From NCBI GenBank assembly GCA_004764695.1, contig SMSO01000006.1, positions 139,859-203,858 of the forward strand: a stretch of DNA of 64,000 bases, in the 5' to 3' direction. Every line of letters begins with the position of its first letter. Within the stretch, counting starts at the first letter, position 1. A program made the position numbers and the translations under genes. Below, one piece after another: positions 1 to 11,030 of the stretch. The notes under the pieces are model-generated. The model made no database searches. It saw only the letters and a program-made list of their open reading frames with translations, and was not told the origin of the DNA. This stretch comes from Schizochytrium sp. TIO01. Taxonomy: Eukaryota > Sar > Bigyra > Thraustochytrida > Thraustochytriidae.

Positions 1-1981
1 ACTCTATATCAGAAGAGTCATCAGGATGGGCAAGAGTAACGCCTATATAGTGTTTACTTTAGAATCACTCATTATCAATATCTACTACCTCGTGTTACAA
101 AAAACATCGAAAAAAAGGCGAAAAGCAAAAGAATGGGCTTGACTTCTCGCCTCCCTCAGGAGATGGGCAATTTTGGTTGGTTCATCTTTTATAAAGAATA
201 GGACTATGACAAAATCAAAGCTTGTCGCGGACTGTGCAAAATGATGAGTGGTACCAAGGGTACAGTTTGTTTCATTCCAATCCAACTTGCTACTTAGGTA
301 TCTTTTTGTTGCTTTTTTCATGTTTTTATTTTATTTTATTTTTTGATTAATAAAAAAAATTAAGTTAAATTAAAATTAAGTATATTTATTTGTTTGTTTT
401 AAATAAGAACTAAAAACTTGGCAAGCGAAACTCTATCGTTCGTCTATTTACGCAGATAGAATTCTACATGTAAGGGAGGTAGCTAGGCTCTTATGTTGTT
501 TTCCCATGATGAAGATCCTTTCATTGTTATTCTTATGATTATACTCTTGTAACTATTTCCAATTATTTCTTTATCTTATGATGGTATTTCAGTATTCACA
601 ATAAATTTAAAAGGCTACGTATATACTGATACTTAGGCAGGTACTATGACTAAAATGATAAAACCACCTGAAATACCATTATCATCATGATAAGTTGCTT
701 TGCCAGCGCTTTGATTTTTAGAAGAAAGTTTTTTTCTTCAAAGGCACTATCTCCCTATTAGGCCCCTATCTAGGTCCCTCCCTACCTATAGCATGACATC
801 ATCTATAAATGCCCTACTGAACAAGACTAAGGAGGGGAAAATAATTGGAAAGTAGATACATGAGAGAGATAAGACCATAGCAAAGTTCTGCTTTCTACTA
901 GCTAGCTAGGTAGTCTTCCAGGCAGCCCAAGCACTGATCAAATACGAATTCTATCGCCATTATTGGCGGAGGCTGCTTGTCAAGATATTTTGAAAGACAG
1001 TACCCAGTAGGCACCTAATACTAGTTACGGGTTATCTCTGGTCATTCCTTTTGTCTGCAGTGAAAAACGCTCTGCCTCCAGCTAGTAGAGTGAGCTGGGC
1101 TATCTCTAGAGGTCGTTGGTGCCTAGTAGTACTTTTGATGCTTAAGAATAGCACTGTTTTGGCTTGAGTTTGACAACCTAGCTCAAGGATTTCAACCAAT
1201 TACCTTGAACTAGGTACCTAGGTAGGTAGCTAGTGAGAGTGAACATTACCCTGACCCGATTGAAGGGGGGAGTTCAGGTACTAGGTAGGCTGCATACCGA
1301 GGACCGTGCTAGGTAGAATGTACCTACCTACATAGTATGTAGTTAATATGAGTACCCTCGCACTCCTTAAAATCTTTGGCCTTGGTATCTTTCAACTTCA
1401 ATCTCAATCTCAAGCCAAAACAAACACGCATCATTGTACAACTTGAAAGAGAGAAACACTAAATAGTCAAAGGGAAATAATAATCCTCAACTTAACTCCC
1501 CTTCTTAACAAAGACCTAGATAAGTATATGATATATATATCATTTATATGGAATAGACACTACCATTCCGAGGTTCTGTAAGTTCTAACTTTTCCATAGG
1601 TGCCACTGCATTGCTCTGGGCTTTTAAAATCAAGTAAGATCATCTTGAAGCGGCAATCTGAGTGTCGTGGTGTTGATCCAAATTGCAATAAAAAGCAATG
1701 TGTGATTTATTTTGCTTGAGTATGAGTATTGACAACCAAGCTGCAAGACTTTTGATTAAAAAGGAGTTGAGAGTGAATTAGAAACGGTGCTTGGCCGATT
1801 CGACCTGCTGCTTTTCACGTCGAGAGCGTCGAGAGCATAAACTTATGATCCAAGACAGTGCTAGAAAGTACAGATATTTACGAATCCTGGCGCAAAATAA
1901 TTGGCATTTCATTGTTCCAACGACTCAAAATAGGCAAGTGGAGGTAGATGTTAAATTTTATTTTATTTTTTCAATATAAAA
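1..1981. other. AT-rich gene-poor stretch with dispersed repeat copies
   Basis: I find no convincing gene here. A 78-codon ATG frame on the minus strand (321 to 85) has no recognisable motif and is probably chance. The stretch from about 900 to 1350 is dense in CTAGGTA/TACCTA words. Three partial copies of a short interspersed repeat are present: 1151-1177 and 1697-1737 on the minus strand and 1401-1440 on the plus strand. All share a core close to CTCAAGCCAAAACA. Confidence 0.6.
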
Positions 1982-3672
1982 TTATGCCACTGTTGCTGGC
2001 AGAGTAATTCCTTCGGAGGTGCAGCATGCATCCTCTTCTTTTCCCAAAACAATCCACGGCACGCCAGCAGTCGTGGCACACATATTTTGGTCAGTGAAAA
2101 GGTGAGGAAGAACCTGCTCAAGAATCTTCTTCTTCTTCATCTGAGCAGCACTCGCTGGCTCGCCTGGGGCAGCTCGACTAAGAAGACCAATACGTGCACC
2201 GACTTCAGCGTCCTGAGAAACCTCCACGAACTTGAGAGCATCCACATCCTTGGATTTGGAGCACATTACCATACCTGCAGAGGGAATACCGCCGAGCTTG
2301 GCGGGCTTTAGATTGCACACAACAACCACTTTACGGCCAACAATTTCCTCAGGAGAGTAATACTTGGCAATGCCACTGAGGATTTGGCGAGGTTCCGCAT
2401 TATCTCCTGCATCACCGACATCAATCTTCTCAATCAGAAGTTTATCAGACTCGGGATGCCGCGCAGCGTCAACAATATGACCCACACGCAAGTCAAGCAG
2501 GGCGAATGCAGTTTCGATCTCCTCAGAGAGGCTTGCTAATCCGCTTGAGGTAGTAGCACCAGAAGAATCTTCACTGTTTGCGGTAATGTCTGAGTCCTCG
2601 GTCAGCGTGGCTAAATCTTCCGAACTACGAGGAACAGAGCATTTGACTACAAGAGCACCCGTAGCTTCAATAAATTGCTTAGTGTTAACCTGCAATTTCA
2701 GGTCCACCTCGCCTCCGCCAAGGAAGATCACGGGGACCTCAGTAACTGCACGGGCTACCACAATAGTTGCTTTGGAAATCTGCTTAAGTCCAACTGGCGC
2801 GATCGCATTGTGTTCAAACCCACAAATCTCGTTGGCTTCTTCTGGAGTAGCATGGCGGAAGCTGTACTTGTTCTTGGGTGGCCGGCTATCCTCTGGAATC
2901 AAACTGCGGATGGCGCGCCAAAGACCATCGTCGTCAAGTTTCGCAATGTACTGAACAATCACGAGGAAGTACTCTGCATTTTCCGGGCCTTGGTACGCGC
3001 TCTCGTCCCATGCGACGTTCTGTATAGTGCGTCCACCATCACCATTTCGATCGATCGACAAATTCATAGAGTAGAGAAGGTGAGTTAACTGATCAACCAA
3101 TACATACCTGGATATTGAAGCCTTTCTCTAAGTGTAAAAAACGAGCCAGTCAAGCGTAGTAGTCTGTGCAAGTGGCTTAAACAACGCATGCAGGTAACAT
3201 AGTAGCTAGATAGATGCTCAATTGTCTTTGTCATTGCGAGCAACAGAAAAACAACACACCGATAAACTCGATGAAACACGGTGTTGAAGCTACTTCTACC
3301 AAGGTCATGAAGATTGCATTGATAAGAAGCTAACCAGGTTGAATTATGAGACATCTGGGTTCCTTAACTTACTTTAAGAAGGACACTCTTGCAGAGTTGA
3401 GCCCGCCCTTGTGATGCGTGCAAGAGAGAAGCTCGCTCATCGAGACCTCGGGCATAGTAATCGTCGGGTACTCTATAGAATCTGTGCACTACACCAAGCC
3501 TCTGGCACTCCTGAGCAACGCGAGCGTGCGACTCGCTGCGCACCTCTTCCTCCACTTCAAGCCCAGCCTCCAAAGCTTTACATGCAGAAGGATCACCAAC
3601 CTTTGCTGCCTCAGCGGCTCCAACCAGCTCGAGCCTTCCCAGGCGAGTCGATGCGTCTTCACCCATTGTCAT
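1982..3672 (-). CDS. YbaK-like aminoacyl-tRNA editing domain fused to EMAPII tRNA-binding domain
   Basis: Two exons encode about 468 residues: exon 1 is 3672-3373, exon 2 is 3088-1982. The donor is AAA|GTAAGT and the acceptor CAG ends at 3089; this join keeps phase 0, whereas the other nearby CAG runs into a stop. Residues about 15-250 resemble the YbaK/ProX deacylase family: an LCKSVLLK segment ends exon 1 and a GFEHNAIAPVG segment follows in exon 2. YbaK proteins hydrolyse mischarged tRNA. Residues about 283-465 are an EMAPII/Arc1p/AIMP1-type domain (DLRVG, HPESDKLLIEKIDVG, VVVVCNLKPAKLGG, SAGMVMC) with the EMAPII C-terminal extension. Acidic Ser/Thr-rich sequence links the two. The likely role is tRNA-delivering quality control, perhaps in a multisynthetase complex; that is inference. 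The domains are clear, the exact splice join less so. Confidence 0.8.
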
Positions 3673-4879
3673 ACAGTCACGGGTCTCTCGCTACCAAACG
3701 AGGATTCTCTTCTCCTTGTTTTGGGATCTGGATGACGGAAGACGATGAAATGAGATGGAACGCGAGATGGCAAACGATCGCAAACGATCGCAAAAGATGG
3801 CAAAAGATGGCAAAGATGAAGACGATAAGAGATGATGGCTAAAGAAAGAGATACCACTAGGTACCTACTACACCTATACCCTCTTAGTAGCAGATACTAA
3901 CAGCTACAAATCCTAGTATGGAGAAATTACATAACTGCACTAAGAGTATGATATAGGAGTGTTATTTTAGGAAATAAAAGGGTTGATTGATGAGAGTGCT
4001 TAAAAATCTCTGGTGACCTTCATTTGCTCTAGATACGCACACCAGTCAGAGGCTACTCTTACTCCTCCTTTTTTTTATTTCAAGTTGAATAAGAACTCAG
4101 GTCAAATTAATCATCCATGCGATAACCTCACTCTCGCTATCAACAAGTCCTATCAAAGTTTCCACTTGGGTAGAAATTCAAGCCAAAACAATCACTCGAT
4201 GACTACTTTGTGTGGTTGGTCCTGTTAGTTGCCTCTGACTTGTGAAAGAACAAGGTAGTAGTAGAAAAACTAGAATTAGGAGTAGGAGTGTAACAGTTTT
4301 AGTTTTATTTGTATTATTTGTTTTATTTGTGGACTTAAATTCAAGTGCACTGACTTACTTAGGTGGCGAGCACTTGCTAGGTATTATAATCTGGTCAACC
4401 TACTCCTTTCATTTCTCCTCGTCATGATCTTGAGCATGTCCCTGTAATACCCACTTCACTCGTCACAGCGTATGCGCAGTGACTTCGCTTCACACCCCCG
4501 GAATCAAGATCCATCGAAATAGCATTAGCACTTACCTATTATTTACTACCACTAACAGTTAGCTAGGTGAGAGGCAACATTAACTAGGTATTAGGAGTCG
4601 ACTAATCTTGAGAAGTGCTAGTAGGCACTGCCTAGGTAATGTCTATACTAACGTGTCTCTCAAAACACATGCAAAGGCAGAGACAATAATAAAAAGGCGG
4701 AAAAGGTAGAGAATAAAAGAGGTGCTGAGCATGGATGAGATTGTGGCATAAAGGCAATCACCCACCCACGCGCTCATGGGTATTTCTCTTCAACTAAACA
4801 AGAAATACTTCACCAACACCAACAATTAAACTACCTCGTCCATCACTTGTACAGCGCTCCTCGGCTAAAATATTGTGCA
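3673..4879. other. Divergent intergenic region with repeat element
   Basis: This gap separates the minus-strand YbaK-EMAPII gene from the plus-strand CLC gene, so it should hold both promoters; I recognise no specific site. Just upstream of the YbaK-EMAPII start, GATCGCAAA and GATGGCAAA words are tandemly repeated (about 3770-3820). A repeat element lies at 4044-4240. CTAGGTA-type words occur near 3857, 4563 and 4631. Confidence 0.5.
4044..4240. repeat. Short repeat element with 10-bp terminal inverted repeats
   Basis: The 10-mer AGTCAGAGGC at 4044-4053 recurs as its exact reverse complement at 4231-4240, bounding 197 bp. Inside, at about 4164-4202, lies a copy of a dispersed motif (ACTTGGGTAGAAATTCAAGCC followed by AAAACAATCACTCGATG). 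The end motif is shared with copies near 37534 and 63497, and the internal motif with copies near 53417 and 59188. There is no coding capacity. A small non-autonomous element is possible, but I see no clear target-site duplication. Confidence 0.45.
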
Positions 4880-7780
4880 ATGCTTTCTGGAGGTGGGGGC
4901 CGCGAACCGGGTTCGAGTCGATCCCGCAACAACAACAACAACAACAACTTCAACAACACCAACAGCAACGATACCAATAACAATGACAACAATAACAACG
5001 ATATCATCAATACCAGCAGCAGTGGCAATTACAATGCTAACGGTAGCAACAACAGCAAGACTAGGCCTCGGAATGATCCTTCTCTATCTACACGAGCGAG
5101 GAGTCGCTCAAGCTCTTTTGCGAGAACAGGCGATAGGTCTTTGTGGCACGAGAGAGCGACCTCAGAGCATTCTGGGGCAACCTATACTGCTGGGGGCATG
5201 ACTGGAGGATTTGATTCAGGAGGACATGCAAGCAGCAGCAGTTATATGGCTGGCAATGGCGGCAACAACAATGGTAACAATAACAGACAACAACAACAGC
5301 AAACTACTTCAATTACGGCTGATATCTGCGAAGAGAATGGTGAGAGAGCGCCTGGAATCTTTTTGGACCAACGCATTGGGAATTCTGAAACAGGACCAAC
5401 AAAGACTTCAGATGATATTGCAGGCCGTATTTCCTCGTCCTCTTCACGACTGTCATCAGGAGGTATCTCTGCACTGAGCCTCAGCACCAAAGGTGATAAG
5501 GACCACATCAAATCCCCTTCGTCAGATAGCATTAGTCTAAGGAGTTCAGGTTCAGGCCATGCTGTAAGAGTGAAACCCAAAACCATTAATGCACGTGGCG
5601 AAAAGCTTGAATATAATTTTGAAAGCAATTCATATCACATTTCGAGCGCAGGGCAAACCTTAGATTTCGTAGACCCAGACGATATCATTTTAGATGACGA
5701 CCCAGAGCTTGGCTCGACCTCATCGTCCAGAACGACTCGAGCAGGTCCTAGTGTAGGATCACCCATTCGTGATGATGTGGACATGGACTACGAAGGACTA
5801 TGCTGTGAACGCTTTTGCAGATTACCAGATTTCAGCCATGCTCCTCTGGCCCATGATGATGAGGACTTAGAAATTTCAAATGGCATTGGAAATGTTGCGG
5901 TCAAATACGATAACTCTGGGAACAGATGGGCGCGAATTCGTGCGCGCATCAAGGTGCTGTGGATTCATGTTATATATGAGAGCTCGTGGCTCTTCCTATG
6001 CATTCTTGGTATTCTTAGCTCTCTTTTAGCATGGTGCATCGATGAAGCAGTAGCATTACTAGCACAGGGCCGCACTGAGCTTGCTAACTCCGCCCAAAGC
6101 TCTGTTGGTGCCTATATTCTATGGACGTTATTTACAACGATGCTGGCTGTATTTGCCGTCTTTACTACTGCACGAATTAGCCCCTTAGCTGCCGGTTCAG
6201 GTATCCCCCAAATGCGCAGCATGCTTGGTGGGTTCTCAATTCCGGGTTACCTCAGCCTACCGACGTTGGTGAGCAAAGTGTTAGGCCTTCTCTTAGCCCT
6301 TGGTGGAGGTATGGTTATTGGAAAAGAAGGTCCATTTGTTCACATAAGCTGTATCATTGCAAACCAGATGCTACGAATCCCTATTTTTGAGGAGATTAGG
6401 TCAAGTCCGGCTTTGAAAAAACAAATTCTTGCTGCTGCTTGTGCAGTCGGGGTTTCGTCTACTTTCGGAGCTCCAATCGGTGGTGTCTTATTCTCTATCG
6501 AAGTCACTTCATCTCTCTACCAGACAAGTGAGTACTGGAAAGGTTTTTTCTGTGTAGTTTGTGGGGCTTTTGTGTTTACTGAGCTCTCGAATTTCGGCCA
6601 ATCAAGAAATAGCGTAGCATCATTGTTCACTACAGACTTTGATCCCTTACCGTATGCGTTTCTTGAACTTCCCCTTTTTGTTGCCCTGTCAGTAATTTGT
6701 GGATACCTTGGTTCACTCTTTGTTATATTCCAAAAAAGCATTGCTGACATACGAAATGATCCTCGTAGCCCGCGTGCTATCCGTAACCCTTATTCAGCAG
6801 CTATTATCGTTGCCGTGTTATCTTGCACTTTGAATTTCCCTCTCGGCGACTTTATGCAATACAGTCTACACAATGCAATCGATGATTTGTTGTTAAATGA
6901 CAGTATGGAAAATGCTCATCATTCTCCTCATTGGAATGAACCAACTGTCTTTATCAATCTCATACTCTTTGCAACTATCAAATTTGTTTTGTCAGCATTG
7001 ACCATTAATCTTCCCATTCCCTGCGGTGTGTTCACCCCACTATTTGCGGTAGGTGCCGCTGTCGGGCGTTTTTTTGGAGAGTTCATTGTAGCCCTTGGAG
7101 CAACAAGTGTCACGGCAGCAGGATACACTCTCATTGGCAGCAGTTCGTTTGTTGCAGCTGCTACAGGTTCTGTGAGTACGGCTGTAATTGTTTTTGAGCT
7201 AACGAATCAGCTTTCATATATGTTGCCTGTTTTGCTAGCCGTACTGATTGGGCATGCCACTGGCCGCACTATCAGTGTCTCGATTTATGAGTCACTAGCG
7301 AAATCGAAGAACCTTCCTAGCTTTCCCCACATTCGTCGCCAGAAGTCTTACTCTATGCCTATCCTTCGTGTCATGTCTCCAAATGTAGCGCTCATTCCCC
7401 GCTATGTGAACAAGGCTGAAGTGGAAGCTGCGCTACTACGAGCTTATAACCCAACGCTTGATCCGCTTTACACAATTGCTGTTGTAGATGAACTTGAATC
7501 TAAGTACTACATTGCTTCCGTAACCTGGCGCCAACTTCACTTTGTCTTACAAAGGCAGTGGATTGGTAGTGGTGTAAATATGGAAAAGGTTGATCTTCTT
7601 CGGGTCTGCAACGTAGACAAATCTACGATCAGTTTGCCGGCTGTCACACCATTAAATGATGCCATCAATCTTTTTGACGTGCACAAGAAAAAGTCTTTTT
7701 TTGTCACCCGGCGTGGTCAGGTTATTGGAAAATTATATATTCGGGAAATTGCCAAGCTGTGTGACGATGGCAAACTTTAG
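4880..7780 (+). CDS. CLC-family voltage-gated chloride channel with two CBS domains
   Basis: 966 residues from the ATG at 4880. The in-frame stretch continues upstream to a TTG at 4847, but no earlier ATG exists. Residues 1 to about 330 are low-complexity, rich in Asn and Ser, and probably cytosolic. The CLC membrane domain spans about 360-800 and carries the signatures GSGIP (439-443), GKEGPFVH (gating glutamate E483) and GAPIGGVLFSIEV (541-542). The C-terminal 150 residues form two CBS domains (starting near VMSPNVALIPR and VCNVDKSTISLPAV), which in this family bind nucleotides and regulate gating. At the internal 'proton glutamate' position this protein has Val (V542), as in animal channel-type CLC-0/1/2, whereas H+/Cl- exchangers have Glu. 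A chloride channel is therefore more likely than an exchanger. No intron is needed. Confidence 0.95.
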   Translation: MLSGGGGREPGSSRSRNNNNNNNFNNTNSNDTNNNDNNNNDIINTSSSGNYNANGSNNSKTRPRNDPSLSTRARSRSSSFARTGDRSLWHERATSEHSGATYTAGGMTGGFDSGGHASSSSYMAGNGGNNNGNNNRQQQQQTTSITADICEENGERAPGIFLDQRIGNSETGPTKTSDDIAGRISSSSSRLSSGGISALSLSTKGDKDHIKSPSSDSISLRSSGSGHAVRVKPKTINARGEKLEYNFESNSYHISSAGQTLDFVDPDDIILDDDPELGSTSSSRTTRAGPSVGSPIRDDVDMDYEGLCCERFCRLPDFSHAPLAHDDEDLEISNGIGNVAVKYDNSGNRWARIRARIKVLWIHVIYESSWLFLCILGILSSLLAWCIDEAVALLAQGRTELANSAQSSVGAYILWTLFTTMLAVFAVFTTARISPLAAGSGIPQMRSMLGGFSIPGYLSLPTLVSKVLGLLLALGGGMVIGKEGPFVHISCIIANQMLRIPIFEEIRSSPALKKQILAAACAVGVSSTFGAPIGGVLFSIEVTSSLYQTSEYWKGFFCVVCGAFVFTELSNFGQSRNSVASLFTTDFDPLPYAFLELPLFVALSVICGYLGSLFVIFQKSIADIRNDPRSPRAIRNPYSAAIIVAVLSCTLNFPLGDFMQYSLHNAIDDLLLNDSMENAHHSPHWNEPTVFINLILFATIKFVLSALTINLPIPCGVFTPLFAVGAAVGRFFGEFIVALGATSVTAAGYTLIGSSSFVAAATGSVSTAVIVFELTNQLSYMLPVLLAVLIGHATGRTISVSIYESLAKSKNLPSFPHIRRQKSYSMPILRVMSPNVALIPRYVNKAEVEAALLRAYNPTLDPLYTIAVVDELESKYYIASVTWRQLHFVLQRQWIGSGVNMEKVDLLRVCNVDKSTISLPAVTPLNDAINLFDVHKKKSFFVTRRGQVIGKLYIREIAKLCDDGKL
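4919..5060 (+). repeat. AAC/AAT-rich trinucleotide tract encoding poly-Asn
   Basis: This imperfect AAC/AAT trinucleotide tract encodes an Asn-rich N-terminal segment of the CLC protein. It is interrupted by Thr, Asp and Ser codons, so it is a degenerate coding microsatellite that may vary in length between strains. Confidence 0.7.
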
Positions 7781-7834
7781 ATCCACTCTCTCGCCTGACA
7801 TTGGGAAATGTCTCTCTATTCTACCCACATGCTT

Positions 7835-8143
7835 TCATTTTTTTCCATATTTTCTTTTAGTCATCTCCATAGCCATCTGTGTAATTAGCAGAAGGTGGCG
7901 AGTCTGCTCAGCAGCAACTCGAGCTCGAAAAGAAGGACCAATTTCCTTTGAATAAAACTTCATCAGGAGTTTTGAGGCGCTTTGTTCACCTAAGCCAAGT
8001 GTGAAAGTAGCGTTGCCATAAAACTGATGCTTATCAAGATTAAAACATTGCAAGGAATAAACAATTGTTTTAAAGGAGCCGATTGACAATATTGTGTCGA
8101 GAGGACATCCTTCTTTCATTGGTTTGACTACGGAAGAGCACAA
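7835..8143 (-). CDS. Unassigned coding exon, possibly the 3' end of a small spliced gene
   Basis: An open frame of about 100 codons reads toward the CLC stop codon. Its composition looks coding (charged helical segments, NLDKHQFYGNATFTLGLG, ending TKRKYGKK), but I do not recognise it securely. The first in-frame ATG is eight codons in, and a TTTCCTTAG acceptor-like site lies exactly at the 5' boundary. A possible upstream exon ends at a CCCCAA|GTGGGT donor near 8230; joining the two keeps phase 0 and would add residues ending GVLIPPQ. The segment around HQFYG faintly recalls the GINS subunit Psf3, but this is too weak to name. The alternative is a chance open frame. Confidence 0.35.
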   Translation of the reverse strand: MCSSVVKPMKEGCPLDTILSIGSFKTIVYSLQCFNLDKHQFYGNATFTLGLGEQSASKLLMKFYSKEIGPSFRARVAAEQTRHLLLITQMAMEMTKRKYGKK

Positions 8144-8457
8144 CTAAGGAAATTTGACAACGGCCGAAAGTGGACCGCAGAGGTAAAATATGCACTCTAA
8201 CAGATTTTAAAAAGAAGCACTACCCACTTGGGGAGGTATTAAAACTCCTTTTTCTCTAATTCTAATTCTAATGTCTTCCTTCTCGTTTTTTCACGGGAAA
8301 TACCAATTAAAGAAGATCCGGCCTATTTTGTAGGTATACGTATAAATATGAAACGACTTTCATAGTTTCATGAACAGGATTGCATTACAGAAGTTGTGTG
8401 ATTAGCCTCAAATGTGAACCTTTCCAATTCGGTATCCTGTAACACTTAGATCTAAAG

Positions 8458-10982
8458 TTATCTCCTATTATTATATCGTTCATTGGAGGGTAAAATAGAT
8501 TCTATAGCTGGAAGGGTATCGCCTCGGGCAGCTATTTCGACCTCGGGGTATTTTTGAACTCCACCACTTCTTAACTTTGACTTCGATGGACCCTCACTTT
8601 TGGTGACAAAGGTTGTAGTTCGTGCAGCCAACCCAAATTGTTTGGAGTCTTCTTCATCGTCAGAAGTTAAGTCATTGTTACTTCGCTTTGCATCACGAGC
8701 CTCGGATATACCTTCGAGGTCTTTGCTTGCATCTGCAAGATTATCATCATCGTCTTGCTCCCGGCTGCTATCACTATCCTCGTCGTTGTCATCATCGTCC
8801 TCGTCTTCATCGGTAAGACCTTTTAACTTAGCTCCAATACCAGTGCTACTATTTCCATTAAGCATGTTAAAATTCAGCGTTGACCCATCCAAAGAACTCA
8901 TTTGAGAGAATGCTAATGCAAAACTTGCACGTAGTTTGTTTGCCTCTTGTTGTATCTTTTTGGTTTCGCGGCTCGAGGTGGTTCTAGTCCAGTCTAGCTT
9001 GGTTCGTAATTGAACATATTTTTCGTCCATTAACCGAAGCTGGTCCTCCAAAATTCGTGTGCCTTCTTTGAGCTCCTGCATAACACGGTCACGAGCCTTG
9101 CCTTTCTTCTGCAGAGCTGCATTTCTCTGGCGTAACACAGTTGCCTCCTTTTTATAATTTTTAACTTCTGTCAATGCAATGTTCTTTGCCGCAGCTTCAT
9201 GCTTTAAGTGAATCATTACCTTTTCAATGTGTTTTGTTAAGGTTTGAACCCGTTCATTGGCCTGATCTAGGTCGGTACTAGTGCGCTTTCGAAGATCTTT
9301 TTCGAGACGTAACCTTCTGACAAGATCATCTGTTCGCTTTTTCAAAATTTCCATACTCTGAATTGCTGACTGACCAGTTCTTTCCACCGCCTCAATAGAT
9401 TCAATCTTACTCTGCAAGCGTTTATTGTTCTGTCTCATTACCTGCAGTTCAATATTAAGGCGAGAAATAGTATCAGAAGCCACTGCTGCAGCACGATTGG
9501 CCTTTGCTTCCTTTGTCATTATAACACCTTCATCTAAGTCTTCTTCAGATTGTTTGAACGGTATATCTTCATCCCCCAAATTCCCCCCTAAAGGATTCAG
9601 GAAGCTTGTTTGCATCTGGTTTTGATTTTCAGTACGCGATAGGCGTACTAGATCCTGAATGCTTATATTTGCAAATCTTGTCACATCTACCCCATCTCCC
9701 GCAATATCCTGCAGCAAGGAGATTCTTACTGACGCAAGCTCTTCCTGAGCTTTGCTTCCCTGGGATTGGAGTTTTTCCAGCTTGTCGTAAAGCTGATAAC
9801 TTTTTTCTCCTTGGGTGAGGAGCTCTTGCATCTTTTCATCAAGCTTGTTTTGTGTAACATTTAATTGTTTCTCACAAGTCTCCAGCTTCGTCCGTAGAAC
9901 AGCTACCTCAGTCCGCAAACCCCGCGCTTCGTCACTTGTGTCAACCTTCAAGGGAGACCTCTTTGGCGAAAAAACTTCTTCCAGGCTGGGGAATGTATTG
10001 CTTTCACAAACCGGGGAGATTTTCGGGGTTTGGATCACTTTTGCTGGCTGTGGGGAGACTGTTGAGAGCAGATAATCCGGCGGAGGCGACTTCGGAGGGG
10101 TGGGAGAAGGAGCAGTGGGTCGCTTTGCAATAGCTCTCTCTTGTTCTTTTTTTCGTCCTGACCTGAAGCTTGTTGCATATTTGCGACAGCACTCTGTGGG
10201 CTTGATGGTCTACGTGGCCCTGTAGATTTACGTCTTTCAGCTTCGGCAGATTTAGGCGACCGTATCGATCTGCGAGACTTACGAGATTTTCGTGGAGGAG
10301 AATTGGGCGCCGATGGTGGCTCCTCCCTTTTAATCACAAGGTTTGATACAGACACTACTGCTGGGACTTCGGAAAGCCCTAAGGGAGATGTTGCAACATC
10401 AACAGGGACCTTTGCCGCGCCAGTACTTTTGCGGCTCTTTCGCAAAGCCTTTTCACGAGCAGCTGTCTGAGCAGCTGCTTCTAAAGCTTCGACTTTTGCC
10501 TCTGCGATCTTGGCCGCACTTTTGAGGCTTTTCTCTCGTGCTTCAGCTGCGTTAAGCTCATTCTGTAAGGCTGTGTTCTGAGCCTCAAGCGCGTTACGCT
10601 CATCGTTTGCATTTTCCATCTCCTGAAGTTGAGCTTTAAGAATGCTGAGCTCTTTGGCCATTTCGTCATTTGTCGTTTTGTCTTCTGTGTCTTCGGCCTG
10701 CATTTGAGTAAACTTCTCATTCCAGGCATCCATGTCTTTCTGGTATTGACTCTCCAGCACTTTGTATGACGACTCCCACTTATGATGGTCATTCTTCACA
10801 TGCTGTAATTCACGTTGCAACTGAAGCAGCTCAAGGCTCTTATTTTGCAATGATTCTTCATTCGTGCGTAACCTTTCTGTCATTAGCCTTGCATTTTTCT
10901 CGGTCTCTTCGATTTTTCGTTGTGCATTCTGCAATTCGGCCTCTAAAGCAAGAACTCTCTGCTTATTTGCTTTGCCAAACAT
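8458..10982 (-). CDS. Long coiled-coil protein with an apparent one-base frameshift
   Basis: Two overlapping frames read as one protein. The upstream part runs from ATG 10982 (or from spliced 5' exons) and is heptad coiled coil (LEAELQNAQRKIEETEK and onward), then a Ser/Pro/Arg-rich basic linker (SPPRKSRKSRRS, RRPSSPQS). At the A7 run on the coding strand (T7 at 10147-10153) the sensible frame changes: the linker continues in the next frame as EQERAIAKRPTAPSPTPPKS, then a second coiled coil of about 350 residues, an Asp/Glu-rich tract and a basic tail ending at 8458. One extra A would restore a single frame of about 840 codons. I do not recognise a family; a cytoskeletal or centrosomal scaffold is plausible. 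The break could be an assembly error, a true lesion or programmed slippage. Confidence 0.7.
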
Positions 10983-11030
10983 GGTACAGAGATCCACGTG
11001 GCAAATTTCATGCAAAAGCCTAGACTACAC

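Noticed and set aside
3085-3354. 89-codon minus-strand frame between the two YbaK-EMAPII exons
   Set aside because: It lies entirely within the inferred intron, has no recognisable motif, and accepting it would break the phase-0 join of two clearly homologous exons.
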